Origin: Methanobacterium sp.
GTDB lineage: Archaea > Methanobacteriota > Methanobacteria > Methanobacteriales > Methanobacteriaceae
Assembly (NCBI GenBank): GCA_015661405.1
Contig: JACWMK010000027.1
Span: 1 to 28,287 of the forward strand
DNA: 28,287 nucleotides
Direction: 5' to 3'
In this document: piece by piece, positions 1 to 9,094 of the stretch
How positions within the stretch are numbered: position 1 is the stretch's first letter
How the letters are laid out: every line of letters begins with the position of its first letter
Position numbers and translations under genes: made by a program
The notes under the pieces: model-generated
Database searches by the model: none
Told to the model about the DNA's origin: nothing
Seen by the model: the letters and a program-made list of their open reading frames with translations, nothing else

Positions 1-126
1 AGAACAAATTGGCAAAAAACAAAGGCAAAAAAAGAAAATTTGTATAAAAATCTCCAAAAATATTTGCAAAAAAACTTTAATGAAAAATTAAAAGAAAAAA
101 ATCAAGTAAATAGATATTCTCTATAA
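1..126 (+). CDS. Possible C-terminal tail of a gene cut by the window edge
   Basis: Reading from base 1 in frame 1, there are 41 sense codons before a TAA at 124-126. The translated tail is very rich in Lys, Asn and Gln and looks amphipathic, with Leu/Tyr spaced every three to four residues (LYKNLQKYL). A T6 run follows at about 151-156 and could end transcription. No start codon is visible, so this would be the end of a gene lying to the left. The caution is that the strand is very A-rich, which by itself lowers stop-codon frequency; frame 2 also stays open for nearly 30 codons. No family is recognised. Confidence 0.3.
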   Translation, partial: RTNWQKTKAKKENLYKNLQKYLQKNFNEKLKEKNQVNRYSL

Positions 127-230
127 TATATGATTTTTGTATAAGATAATTTTTTAGATTAAATATTTGAATAAAAAAGGAAGTTTTTATTATTAAATTT
201 ATGAATTAAAAATAATACCAACAAAACAAT

Positions 231-238
231 AAAAAAAA
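231..238 (-). terminator. T8 tract downstream of the helicase gene
   Basis: On the minus strand this is a run of eight T about 20 bases past the helicase stop codon. Archaeal RNA polymerase commonly terminates at such oligo-T tracts without a hairpin. Composition here is AT-rich, so the call is tentative. Confidence 0.35.
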
Positions 239-258
239 TTTAAATATATAATTTAATT

Positions 259-2751
259 TTAATTTTCAATTTCTTTAATTAATCTATTACACTCGAGGAC
301 TACTTTTTTCCTATTGAAAGCATATGCAATTCTTTGCACAGCCTCCAACATTCTAATAACTGAATCAAGCCAACTGTAAATATCTCCAGCATAAGCGTGT
401 ATCTCAAATTCTTTCAGTAATCTTCTACTAATATCTACGGGATCCCTCTTCTGAATACGATATTTAAGGATTCTACGAGATAATTCAGCTTGGAAACATG
501 TACAGAAAGGTTTATCTTTACAATTGCAGGAGAAGAATTCCAACTGCAGATTTATAACTTTCTCCTGAAAAGCAGGATCCATATTAGCGAGATAACTTGA
601 ATTAGATAAAATATCAAGAGTTGAATCCGCAAATAAGCGTGAAGAAATATTCATTTTAAGTGCCCGACTAATATGAGTATTAAGTCTCTGAGAAAGATAA
701 GCATTTTCAAATGGTTCAAGATTAACTGCAATCTCCAATGGATTCATTCTAACCATTCTTTTACGAATATAATGAGCATCTTCATAATGAAGAAAAGACA
801 CTGAAACAGCTCTACCATACTTAGTAGGTTTTAAGGAATCATCAACTTCTTTAACGAAACCATAATTTCGTATAATTTCATACGCAGCATCATAATCTAA
901 AGGTAAATCTACTTTTTTATAAGCACTTCGAAGTTGTGAAGTACTCTTAACTCTACCCGCGCATATATCTGCTAAATACTGTTCAATCACATCATCTTCA
1001 CTGTAATCTACCTTTATAACATCCACTTCACTCTCTAACAAATCAACCGCTACCAGTTCCTCACTTTCATCCTCAAATTGACGACCCACCTCAGGTAACA
1101 GGTAAACTTTACCAATATCATGATACGATGGTCTTCCAGCCCGCCCCAGCATCTGATGGAATTCATTAGCTGTAAGCCATTTATTACCCATAGTTAAAGA
1201 TTCAAATATAACCTGTGAAGCCGGAAAATCCACTCCCGCAGCTAATGCTGCCGTAGTAACCACTGTAGATATTTCTTGTTTTAAAAACTGACGTTCAATT
1301 CCATCCTTTTTAGCATAAGATAATCCAGCATGATAAGCGGCAGCTTTAATCTTCCTTCGATTAAAATAATCCGCTATCTCATGAGTTTTTCTACGAGAAT
1401 TAGTGAAAATAATAGTTTGACCATGAAAACCCTTTCGAGATACAGTTTGATGTTCATTCCTACTTAATTTAGCCATTAATTCTTCCCGCTCTTGTTCTGA
1501 CTTTACAAATATGAGATGACGCTCTAAAGGCACCGGCCTTATCCCATACTCCACTAATTTCATATCAAATTCTTTAGCCATTTCCTGTGGATTTTTCACT
1601 GTAGCAGAAAGCCCAATAAGTTGCGTGTTAGGGAAGAGTGTTTTTAATCTTTTAATTAATCCATTGAGTCGTGGCCCTCTTTCTGCATTAGCTAAAGTGT
1701 GAATTTCATCCACCACTACCGTACCTAAACCACTCAAAACCCTGGCTCTTCCACTACGTAAAAGGAAGTCTAATCCTTCATAAGTTCCAATGATAATATC
1801 TGCATCTTCAACATTTTCATCTTTAATAATAAGCTCTTCTTTAGCTTTTATACGAGTCATACCCACCCTTATAGATATTTTAAGCCCTAAACGGGAATAT
1901 CTTTTTTTAAAATCTCGGTACTTCTGATTAGCCAAAGCAACTAAAGGTGTAAGATAAATAAATTTACGATTCTCTAAAGCCCCCGGAACCCCTGCAAGCT
2001 CCCCAATAAGAGTCTTACCACTAGCAGTGGCCGCAACAACCAATTGACTCTCACCCTCTAATAAACCAGCATCAAGAGATAAAACCTGAACCGGTAATAA
2101 TTGTTTCACCTGCTTCAATAAAATTTCTTTAAAATCAGATGGAATATCTAGATTATCAACTAAAATTTTAGGAATACTTCTATCTTTCTTACTCGCTATT
2201 TTATCATAGAGAGTTAATTGAGGATTCTTAACTGGGTTAAAATTGGGATCAAAAATTTTTAAAACTTCTTCTAAATTTCCTATTCTATTTAATAAATTTT
2301 TAAAGTTTTTAAAAGTATTAACATCAAATCCCCGGCTTTTAAGTTCTCTTTTAATTTCCTCTTCAGCACAAACCCGGCAAATATATTCATCATGAAACAA
2401 GTAAGATTTATCACGTTTTATCAAAGTAATATAACCTTCAAAAGTGCAGTGTTTACAAATTCTAGCTTTCCTATACTTTATATTCAATGAATGAAGCATC
2501 TCCTCCGCATCTGGATCGTTACCTGCTAAGAAAACATTTTGTTTTCTCAAAATCTTTAAAGCTTCACCAGGCGGAAGCAGAGTCTCTTTATCATTCTTCA
2601 CAATAAATTTATAAGGCCTAACCTGATTATCTACTCTTCTAAGCTTCAAGTAACCATAAAATAAAGGTTTCCTCCTCCGATTAAGAGCTCCCTTAGAACT
2701 GCCAATAGGATAAAGTTCTAAAATCTTCTTATTCCTTCTAAGAATTATCAT
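259..2751 (-). CDS. Ski2-like DEAD/DEAH-box helicase with N-terminal zinc-finger-like region
   Basis: An 830-residue superfamily 2 helicase. Visible motifs: Walker A ATASGKT at residues 241-247, Walker B/DEIH at 348-351, motif III SAT at 382-384, and motif VI QMLGRAGRP at 533-541, the form typical of Ski2/Hel308-like enzymes. It should use ATP to unwind or translocate on RNA or DNA; which one cannot be told from sequence. Before the motor lies a roughly 190-residue extension with two CxxC pairs (C99/C102 and C125/C128) that look like a zinc ribbon. A second Cys cluster (CNCKDKPFCTC) sits near residue 745-757. It is longer than minimal Hel308 (about 700 residues) and starts with an unrelated domain, so it is probably not Hel308 itself. 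The ATG at 2751 has only a weak ribosome binding site. It is transcribed away from the surface-protein gene at 3136. Confidence 0.85.
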   Translation of the reverse strand: MIILRRNKKILELYPIGSSKGALNRRRKPLFYGYLKLRRVDNQVRPYKFIVKNDKETLLPPGEALKILRKQNVFLAGNDPDAEEMLHSLNIKYRKARICKHCTFEGYITLIKRDKSYLFHDEYICRVCAEEEIKRELKSRGFDVNTFKNFKNLLNRIGNLEEVLKIFDPNFNPVKNPQLTLYDKIASKKDRSIPKILVDNLDIPSDFKEILLKQVKQLLPVQVLSLDAGLLEGESQLVVAATASGKTLIGELAGVPGALENRKFIYLTPLVALANQKYRDFKKRYSRLGLKISIRVGMTRIKAKEELIIKDENVEDADIIIGTYEGLDFLLRSGRARVLSGLGTVVVDEIHTLANAERGPRLNGLIKRLKTLFPNTQLIGLSATVKNPQEMAKEFDMKLVEYGIRPVPLERHLIFVKSEQEREELMAKLSRNEHQTVSRKGFHGQTIIFTNSRRKTHEIADYFNRRKIKAAAYHAGLSYAKKDGIERQFLKQEISTVVTTAALAAGVDFPASQVIFESLTMGNKWLTANEFHQMLGRAGRPSYHDIGKVYLLPEVGRQFEDESEELVAVDLLESEVDVIKVDYSEDDVIEQYLADICAGRVKSTSQLRSAYKKVDLPLDYDAAYEIIRNYGFVKEVDDSLKPTKYGRAVSVSFLHYEDAHYIRKRMVRMNPLEIAVNLEPFENAYLSQRLNTHISRALKMNISSRLFADSTLDILSNSSYLANMDPAFQEKVINLQLEFFSCNCKDKPFCTCFQAELSRRILKYRIQKRDPVDISRRLLKEFEIHAYAGDIYSWLDSVIRMLEAVQRIAYAFNRKKVVLECNRLIKEIEN

Positions 2752-2880
2752 TAAAAACTTCTCATTCGCAATTATTTTTTTTTAAATATAAAATAGCTTA
2801 TTTTTTATTTATATGGGACATATTTCATAAAAGGTTATTATTAATAAATATTTCAAAACTTAATAAATTCTGGATAAAAT

Positions 2881-2914
2881 GAATTAGTTTACTACTTGAA
2901 TTAGTTTACTACTA
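2881..2914. repeat. Tandem 17-bp direct repeat, two copies
   Basis: GAATTAGTTTACTACTT at 2881-2897 is followed directly by GAATTAGTTTACTACTA at 2898-2914, with one mismatch at the last base. It lies in the 384-base divergent gap between the helicase and the PsbP-like gene. The rest of that gap is AT-rich, with A- and T-runs and no tRNA-like or further coding signal that I can see. The repeat could be a tandem operator or a simple duplication. Confidence 0.85.
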
Positions 2915-3135
2915 GGAAAAAATACCGAAATAAAAAAAAAAGTTAATTTTAAAAAAAAAACTTTATTTATCTAAATATTTCATAAAAAAAATCATTTAAT
3001 GAAATGAAATTGTAAAGAATTATCAAGAAATAGTAGATTTTTCAAGACTAGGTAATTTCTGGAGATTCCTCTTAATGTTCTTGATGGCTATGGTAAATAA
3101 GAGTTAATATTTTTAAATAATTATTGGTGACTAAA

Positions 3136-3660
3136 ATGAAATTAAAAGGAATCTTTGGAATTTTTGTAATTATAATTATTGTTTTTATTATAGGATTTGC
3201 AACATACGGTTCTAGTAAGAATACAACTCCAAATCCAACTAAAAATTATACTGGTAATTATTTATCGTTTACATATCCTTCATCTTGGAATATTATCGGA
3301 AACACCACTAATAGTACCGTTTCTATGATGACAATAAATAACAGTAGCTTTTTTGAAGCTTACGCCCCCGAGTCAATGGCATCAATTGCAGCTACTGATA
3401 ATGTAGCAGATAATATAACTGACATAGCAAATACTGAGTTTGCAAATACTAATTTAGTAAATATCACACAAATAACCGTTGACGGTAACCCTGGTGTAAT
3501 GGCTTCTAATAATAACTCATTAATCGGATATCATGCCCAAGTATACTTTGCAGTAGGGGACAATCTTTATTGGTACATCTTCTATGATGCAAATCCAATT
3601 AATGATAGCGCTAATATTAACGACTTTTTCATGTTAATAAACAGTACCAAAGCTAAATAA
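3136..3660 (+). CDS. Membrane-anchored extracellular PsbP-like protein
   Basis: A protein of 174 residues. A hydrophobic N-terminal stretch (IFGIFVIIIIVFIIGFATYG) should act as an uncleaved anchor or signal peptide, leaving an outside domain of about 145 residues. That domain begins with YLSFTYPSSWNII, the hallmark of the PsbP-like proteins found in many methanogens, whose role is unknown. Many N-x-S/T sequons (NYT, NTT, NST, NNS, NIT) suit a glycosylated surface protein. I place the start at the ATG at 3136, not the upstream TTG at 3124, because GGTGA at about 3125-3129 is the ribosome binding site, six bases before the ATG. It stands alone between two minus-strand genes. Confidence 0.7.
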   Translation: MKLKGIFGIFVIIIIVFIIGFATYGSSKNTTPNPTKNYTGNYLSFTYPSSWNIIGNTTNSTVSMMTINNSSFFEAYAPESMASIAATDNVADNITDIANTEFANTNLVNITQITVDGNPGVMASNNNSLIGYHAQVYFAVGDNLYWYIFYDANPINDSANINDFFMLINSTKAK

Positions 3661-3799
3661 TAAAAAATTAAGATAATAATTGCACTGCCTTAAGATTGTA
3701 ATCAATGCTAAAAAATTTATAAAGTATTTATTATAGCTTTAACTTAATTATATTTATCAATAAATATTAAAAAAAAATTAAATGATTTATAATTATAAT

Positions 3800-5458
3800 T
3801 TAAAGAATTTTATTTTCTTCTTTAGCTTGTTTTACTAATTCTGTTGCTTGTTCTCTGAGTTTGAATTTCTGGATTTTTCCACTAGCTGTTAATGGAAAGT
3901 TATCTACAAAGAATACATGTTTCGGAACTTTGAATCGGGCTATTTTAGTTGAAGCATAATCCCTTACATCTTCTCCAGTTATATCTGCTTCATCATCTCT
4001 TATTACGAACGCTCCTACGATTTCACCATATTTTTCATCGGGTATACCTATCACTTGCACATCCCTGATGCCCTGCATGGTGTATAAAAATTCTTCAATT
4101 TCTCGGGGATAAATATTCTCTCCTCCCCTGATAATCATGTCTTTGATTCGACCCACAATAGTGTAATAACCTTCTTCATCTACTGTGGCTAAATCACCAC
4201 TGTGAAGCCAACCATCTTCTTCTATGGTTTCCTTAGTTATTTCAGGCATTTTATAGTAACCTTTCATAACATTGTAGCCTCTGCACATGATTTCGCCTGT
4301 TTGATTAGGGCCAAGAGTTTCACCAGTTTCATGGTTGATAATTTTAACCTCACAATGAGGCATAGCTGTACCTACAGTTTCAACTTTCTTCTCTATTGGA
4401 TCATCAGCATGTGTTTGAGTGAATACTGGACTGGCCTCAGTTAATCCATATGCTATAGTCACTTCTTTCATATACATATCATCCATAACCTTTTTCATGG
4501 CTTCAATAGGGCAAGGAGAACCTGCCATGATTCCTGTGCGGAGGCTAGTTAGATCAAATAGATCAAACATGGGGTGAGTGTATTCAGCGATGAACATGGT
4601 TGGTACACCATAAACAGCGGTGCATCGTTCCTTTTGAATAGCTGCTAAAACCATTAATGGATCGAAAGCCTCTAACATTACTAAGGTTGATCCGTGAGTT
4701 AATGCCGCTAATAACCCTAATACAATACCGAAACAATGAAATAAAGGTACTGGAAGGCATACTTTATCTTTATCCGTGAAGTTCTGCCTTTCTCCTATGT
4801 AATAACCATTATTTAAAATGTTTCTATGAGTGAGCATCACTCCTTTGGGGAATCCTGTAGTACCGGAGGTGTATTGCATATTAATGACTTCCCGGTTATT
4901 TAGAGATTTTTTAATATTTACAAACTGTTCATTCGGGGTGTGTTTACCGAGAAGTATTAATTCATTAGTGTTGTACATTCCACGATGTTTTTCTGGTCCT
5001 AAGTAGATTAAACCTTTTAGGCATGGAAATTCTAGACTTTTAAGTTTACCTCTTTCTTGTGTTTTGAGTTCTGGAATTAATCCATAGCTTGTTTCAATGT
5101 AATCTACATCCTGAAATCTATCGATAATTGCTAAGAATTTCATATCTGACTGTTTGAGGACATAGGCTAACTCATGGCTTTTATAAGCTGTGTTTACTGT
5201 TACTAGTACTGCGCCAATTTTTGCTGTGGCAAAGACGAATGTCAGCCAATCCGGAATGTTTTTTGCCCATATCCCGACATGATCTCCTTTGGATACTCCT
5301 AATGAGATTAATCCTTTGGAGAAGAGATTAACTCGTTCATCAAATTCTTTATAATTGAAGCGAAGGTTTCTATCGGGATATACTAGGAAATCATGGTTAG
5401 GATTTTTCTTCACTTGTTTTTCGAAGAAGTCTCCAACCGTATCTTCTGTAAAAAGCAT
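3800..5458 (-). CDS. Acyl-CoA synthetase (AMP-forming), medium-chain type
   Basis: A 552-residue ANL-superfamily adenylate-forming enzyme. It should activate a carboxylic acid with ATP to an acyl-AMP and transfer it to CoA. Visible motifs: the P-loop YTSGTTGFPKG at residues 196-206, the adenine-site motif YGLTEASP near 338, the hinge region GWLHSGDLATVDEEGYY followed by GRIKDMIIRGGENIYP, and the catalytic lysine in LTASGKIQKF near 530. Length is normal for the medium-chain acyl-CoA ligase group. The natural acid cannot be read from the sequence; short branched, aryl or medium-chain acids are possible. It lies 93 bases downstream of a thioesterase and an XRE-cupin regulator on the same strand, a likely co-transcribed set. 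Confidence 0.88.
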   Translation of the reverse strand: MLFTEDTVGDFFEKQVKKNPNHDFLVYPDRNLRFNYKEFDERVNLFSKGLISLGVSKGDHVGIWAKNIPDWLTFVFATAKIGAVLVTVNTAYKSHELAYVLKQSDMKFLAIIDRFQDVDYIETSYGLIPELKTQERGKLKSLEFPCLKGLIYLGPEKHRGMYNTNELILLGKHTPNEQFVNIKKSLNNREVINMQYTSGTTGFPKGVMLTHRNILNNGYYIGERQNFTDKDKVCLPVPLFHCFGIVLGLLAALTHGSTLVMLEAFDPLMVLAAIQKERCTAVYGVPTMFIAEYTHPMFDLFDLTSLRTGIMAGSPCPIEAMKKVMDDMYMKEVTIAYGLTEASPVFTQTHADDPIEKKVETVGTAMPHCEVKIINHETGETLGPNQTGEIMCRGYNVMKGYYKMPEITKETIEEDGWLHSGDLATVDEEGYYTIVGRIKDMIIRGGENIYPREIEEFLYTMQGIRDVQVIGIPDEKYGEIVGAFVIRDDEADITGEDVRDYASTKIARFKVPKHVFFVDNFPLTASGKIQKFKLREQATELVKQAKEENKIL

Positions 5459-5551
5459 TTTTTATTACAACCTAATACTAATAATTTTTTATTTTAATAA
5501 TTTTATGAATTTCTGATAATTTAATTTCAAAATTTTTTTGACTGAAAATTT

Positions 5552-5962
5552 TTAATTTATTTCTTCTGTTATTTGATGTTTTTCTAATGTTTTACGTATG
5601 TATTCTGGTATGGGTTTGGATTTACCGATTTCGAAGTCATAATGAACTATTACTGCTTTGCCTCTTGCTTTTAATTCATTATCTTGCCAGGCTTCATGTC
5701 CTATGGTGAAGGAAGTGTTTCCAATTTTAAGAATGTAACTTTTGATTTCCACGTCTTTTCCATAGTACATTTCTCCTATATAATCAAATTCTGTACGTAC
5801 TAGAATTAATTTCCATTTATCATAGCTTAAATCAAGGTCTGGAGTGAATATTCTGAAGATGGGGTTTCTTCCTACTTCAAACCATTCTACAAGTGCTATA
5901 TTATTTATATGCCGAAGTCCATCAGCATCACCGAACCTGGGGGTAACTTTGGTGGTAAACAT
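5552..5962 (-). CDS. Acyl-CoA thioesterase, 4HBT hotdog fold
   Basis: 136 residues, the usual size of a single hotdog domain. The N-terminal pattern RFGDADGLRHINNIALVEWFEVGR is the YbgC/4-hydroxybenzoyl-CoA thioesterase signature, with the aspartate and the HINN segment at the active site. It should hydrolyse an acyl-CoA to acid and CoA. It sits between the regulator (64 bases upstream) and the acyl-CoA synthetase (93 bases downstream), so the pair can make and break the same class of thioester. The substrate is unknown. An AGAGG-like ribosome binding site precedes the ATG at 5962. Confidence 0.82.
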   Translation of the reverse strand: MFTTKVTPRFGDADGLRHINNIALVEWFEVGRNPIFRIFTPDLDLSYDKWKLILVRTEFDYIGEMYYGKDVEIKSYILKIGNTSFTIGHEAWQDNELKARGKAVIVHYDFEIGKSKPIPEYIRKTLEKHQITEEIN

Positions 5963-6026
5963 TTCTTTATGCCTCTTAAAAGAATTTTTTTATATTTTAG
6001 AAAATAATTTGATAAAATTTTATTTT

Positions 6027-6602
6027 TTATAATGGAGCGTATATAACGGCTAGTATTCTAGCTTTTATTTCATCTGATGCATGTAATTCATGGGGAATTA
6101 TAGAATCATAATAGATACTATCTCCTGTTTTAAGTTGATATTTTTCTTGACCATAGAGAATTTCTATTTCCCCATTCAGTACGTAGATAAATTCTTCTCC
6201 TTCATGTGATGAAAGCTTGTTTTCTCCTGTTTTAGGGCTTACTTCAATGATGAATGGTTCCATGTGCCGATCCTGCTTTCCATATGCTAAGGAATAAAAA
6301 TCTAAAGTGCTTTCTTCAAGATTATTATAACTTCCTGAGAAATGTGTAATGTTTTCTGATTTGCCAGATTTCACTATGAATGGTCCTGTTTGAGGTGAAT
6401 CATCAAGAAAAGTACCTAATCGCACCCCTAATGCCCTGGCAATCTTTAAAAGAGGAGTAAGTGAGGGAATATAAGCTCCGTTTTCCAAGTCTATTATAAA
6501 CTCTACACTACAGTGACTTGCATCAGCTAATTCTTTTACTGACATTTCATTATTTTCCCTTATATGACGAATCTTTTCTCCAATCTTATTTTCATCTGAC
6601 AT
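6027..6602 (-). CDS. XRE-family transcriptional regulator with C-terminal cupin sensor domain
   Basis: 191 residues. Residues about 7-60 form a helix-turn-helix of the XRE/Cro type (IRHIRENNEMSVKELADASHCSVEFI). Residues about 115-188 form a cupin barrel, with HEGEEFIYVLNGEIEI and PHELHA supplying typical His/Glu ligands. This architecture is common in regulators of small-molecule metabolism, where the cupin binds an effector. As first gene of the trio with the thioesterase and acyl-CoA synthetase it probably controls them and itself, and an acyl-CoA or free acid is a reasonable effector; that is inference. The start at 6602 has a strong AAGGTGAGG site. Confidence 0.88.
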   Translation of the reverse strand: MSDENKIGEKIRHIRENNEMSVKELADASHCSVEFIIDLENGAYIPSLTPLLKIARALGVRLGTFLDDSPQTGPFIVKSGKSENITHFSGSYNNLEESTLDFYSLAYGKQDRHMEPFIIEVSPKTGENKLSSHEGEEFIYVLNGEIEILYGQEKYQLKTGDSIYYDSIIPHELHASDEIKARILAVIYAPL

Positions 6603-6755
6603 TTATATCCTCACCTTCAAAAAAAAATTATTTATTGATTAATAAAACCATCAAATAATGGATTTATAGTTTAAATTAAGAAGTTGAATAATTGATAAAT
6701 AATAAAATTAAATTTCAATTATTTTAATTAAATAATACTCTGAATTTGTGATTGT

Positions 6756-7064
6756 TTACTGATTATTTTGATTCGTATCGTTTTGATATTCAGAATTATT
6801 ATCATTATTTGTTGTATTTAGAGTTTCATTGGTAGTGTTAGTATCATTATTAATTATGGCTTGTTGAATCAAATACACTGGTTGAAAAGATGGATCGTTC
6901 ATCTGAGTTATTTGCTGCTGATTGAAGGATGTAATTTCTGATGGAATTAAATTCACCATTGAATTACCACCTAGATCAAATGCATTAGCAACGGAACCAG
7001 ATCCATAAGCTATTAAAGCAATAATTAATACTATAAAAATCGTTCCAGATTTTTTAGAATTCAT
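6756..7064 (-). CDS. Small secreted or anchored Asn/Thr-rich protein
   Basis: 102 residues and no recognised family. Residues 1-28 look like a signal peptide: two lysines, a hydrophobic core (TIFIVLIIALIAYG), then SGSVANA as a possible cleavage site. The mature part has a short ordered-looking stretch (NLIPSEITSFNQQQITQ) and a low-complexity tail from about residue 73 made mostly of Asn, Thr, Asp, Glu and Gln, with repeated sequons (NDT, NTT, NET, NNS). It is therefore probably an extracytoplasmic, possibly glycosylated protein. It is a stand-alone gene between the XRE-cupin regulator and glmS with a weak ribosome binding site. Confidence 0.6.
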   Translation of the reverse strand: MNSKKSGTIFIVLIIALIAYGSGSVANAFDLGGNSMVNLIPSEITSFNQQQITQMNDPSFQPVYLIQQAIINNDTNTTNETLNTTNNDNNSEYQNDTNQNNQ

Positions 7065-7265
7065 TTTAAAACAACTCTGATAAACATTTAATAGTTTATA
7101 ATCTAATGATAAATAATATTCCCTTCAAATATTTAAATTTAATGGAATTCCAGCTTTATAATACTAAAATTTTCTCAGTGGAGTTTTTTTATAACATTAG
7201 TTTTATTTTTCTTTAACTAAAATTTTCTTTAAAGTATTAATTTTTAGATTAAAATATTATTTTTT

Positions 7266-9047
7266 TTATTCCACTGTAACACATTTAGCAAGATTTTTTG
7301 GTTTATCCGGGTCTATACCTCGTTCAATACTAATATAATATGCTAAAAGTTGTAATTGGACTACGTAAGTTATAGGAGATATAATTTCATTGATTTCATC
7401 CGTGAATTCAATGTAATCGTGTGCCACTGATTTTAGAACATCATCTTCGCTAGATCCTAAAGCTATTACTTGTGCTCCTCTTGCCTTCACTTCTTCAACA
7501 TTACTTAATGTTTTATCATGACTCTTTCCAGGAGGTGCTATAGCAACCACAGGTACATCATCATCTATAAGCGCTAAAGGTCCATGTTTAAGTTCACCAG
7601 CTGCATAACCCTCACCATGAATATAAGTAATTTCTTTAAGTTTGAGTGCTCCTTCCAATGCTGTGGGATAGGAGAAACCTCTTCCAATAAAGAAAAAAGC
7701 GTTGGAAGTGTTTTTATATTTCCGGGCGATTTCTCTAATGTGATCTTCCATTTCTAAGATGGCTTGTATATGATCTGGTATTTTTTGAAGTTGTTCGTTT
7801 AATTCTTCATTTTCACTCAAACATATTGCTAGTAAATAAATAGATGTTAACTGAGTTATATAGGTTTTCGTGGCTGCAACACCTATTTCGGGACCGGCTC
7901 TAGTGTATATGACATGTTGAGCATTCCGTGTTGCTGTACTTCCAACTACATTTACAATAGCTAAAGTCTGAGATTTTTTATTCGCTATTTTGAGAGCCTT
8001 CAGTGTATCTGCAGTTTCTCCAGATTGCGTTATTAATATAACTAGTGTATTTTCATCTAAAGAATTTGATGAGTATTCAAATTCAGAAGCTAACAATACA
8101 TCGGTGGGTGTGCCGAGTAAGGTTTCAAAGAGATATTTACCAACCATAGATGCGTGGTAAGATGTTCCGCAGGCGACAAAACATATTCTTTGGAATTTTT
8201 CGAATTTTTTTACTACTTCCTTAATCTCCGATTCTTCCATTAAAGTATTTTTCACGGCATCTGATTGTTCATGAATCTCTTTAAGCATGAAATGATCAAA
8301 TCCATGCTTTTCAGCCATGTCAGGCGACCAGTCAATGGTATGCACTTCTTTAGTGAGTATTTCACCATTTAAATTCTTAATAGTAACTCCCGTATCCTTT
8401 AGAATAACCATTTCATTATCATCTAGGTATAATATTTGATTAGTATGTTGTAAAATGGCTGGTACGTCAGATGCTATGAAGTATTCATTTTCACCTAAAC
8501 CTACAATTAATGGGCTTTCTTTTCTTACTCCTATAACTTTATCCGGTTCTAAAGTGGATATAACCGCTAAAGCGTAGGATCCTTTGATTTTTTGTATAGC
8601 TAATCGAATCGCTTCCTCTAACTCAGCACCATTATCCGTGTATTTTTCTATTAAGTGTGGTATAACTTCTGTATCAGTGTCTGATGTGAATTGATGTCCT
8701 TCTTCTACAAGTTCTCTCCTTAGTTCTTTGAAGTTTTCAATTATGCCATTGTGAACTACTGCTATCCTATTTTTGCAGTCAGTATGTGGGTGTGCGTTTT
8801 CTTTAGTTGGTAATCCATGGGTTGCCCATCTTACATGTGCTATACCTTTTACACCGGGTAAGTCAGTTATTTCTAGTTTTTCATCAACTTCATCTATTTT
8901 TCCTTGATCCTTTTTAATGTTTAATATACTGCTGATAGTGGCCATACCTACTGAATCGTAACCCCTGTATTCGAGTTTTCTAACGCATTCTAGTAGTATT
9001 GGTGCAGCATCTTTATCTTTAAGTATGCATCCTACAATTCCACACAT
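7266..9047 (-). CDS. glmS: Glutamine--fructose-6-phosphate aminotransferase (isomerizing)
   Basis: 593 residues, close to the family length of about 600. It makes glucosamine-6-phosphate from fructose-6-phosphate and glutamine, the entry to UDP-GlcNAc for cell-wall and glycan synthesis. The N-terminal glutaminase domain begins MCGIVG with the nucleophile Cys2, followed by HVRWATHG, HNGIIEN and SDTDTE. Two SIS sugar isomerase domains follow, with CGTSYHAS, TQSGETADT, GEGYAAGELKHGP and the C-terminal tail ending CVTVE. The ATG at 9047 is preceded by GGTGA at good spacing. It is divergent from purC, and its promoter region holds a small palindrome. Confidence 0.97.
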   Translation of the reverse strand: MCGIVGCILKDKDAAPILLECVRKLEYRGYDSVGMATISSILNIKKDQGKIDEVDEKLEITDLPGVKGIAHVRWATHGLPTKENAHPHTDCKNRIAVVHNGIIENFKELRRELVEEGHQFTSDTDTEVIPHLIEKYTDNGAELEEAIRLAIQKIKGSYALAVISTLEPDKVIGVRKESPLIVGLGENEYFIASDVPAILQHTNQILYLDDNEMVILKDTGVTIKNLNGEILTKEVHTIDWSPDMAEKHGFDHFMLKEIHEQSDAVKNTLMEESEIKEVVKKFEKFQRICFVACGTSYHASMVGKYLFETLLGTPTDVLLASEFEYSSNSLDENTLVILITQSGETADTLKALKIANKKSQTLAIVNVVGSTATRNAQHVIYTRAGPEIGVAATKTYITQLTSIYLLAICLSENEELNEQLQKIPDHIQAILEMEDHIREIARKYKNTSNAFFFIGRGFSYPTALEGALKLKEITYIHGEGYAAGELKHGPLALIDDDVPVVAIAPPGKSHDKTLSNVEEVKARGAQVIALGSSEDDVLKSVAHDYIEFTDEINEIISPITYVVQLQLLAYYISIERGIDPDKPKNLAKCVTVE

Positions 9048-9068
9048 GATTTTTCACCGATAATGAAT

Positions 9069-9081
9069 GCTTTAATAAAGC
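9069..9081. repeat. 13-bp palindrome GCTTTAATAAAGC in the glmS promoter region
   Basis: Two perfect 6-base arms flank one central base. It lies between the glmS start codon and a TATA-like box at 9095-9106, close to where transcription would begin (about 27 bases from the box). That is a good place for an operator, but the palindrome is short and AT-rich. Confidence 0.5.
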
Positions 9082-9094
9082 TTTTAACAATTAA

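Noticed and set aside
4202..4444. Open frame on the plus strand inside the acyl-CoA synthetase gene
   Set aside because: Antisense shadow of a strongly supported enzyme; no ribosome binding site and no family resemblance.
3800..7064. Whether the XRE regulator and small secreted protein form a toxin-antitoxin or defence unit
   Set aside because: The regulator has a full cupin domain and metabolic neighbours, and the small protein has a signal peptide; no toxin fold is visible.
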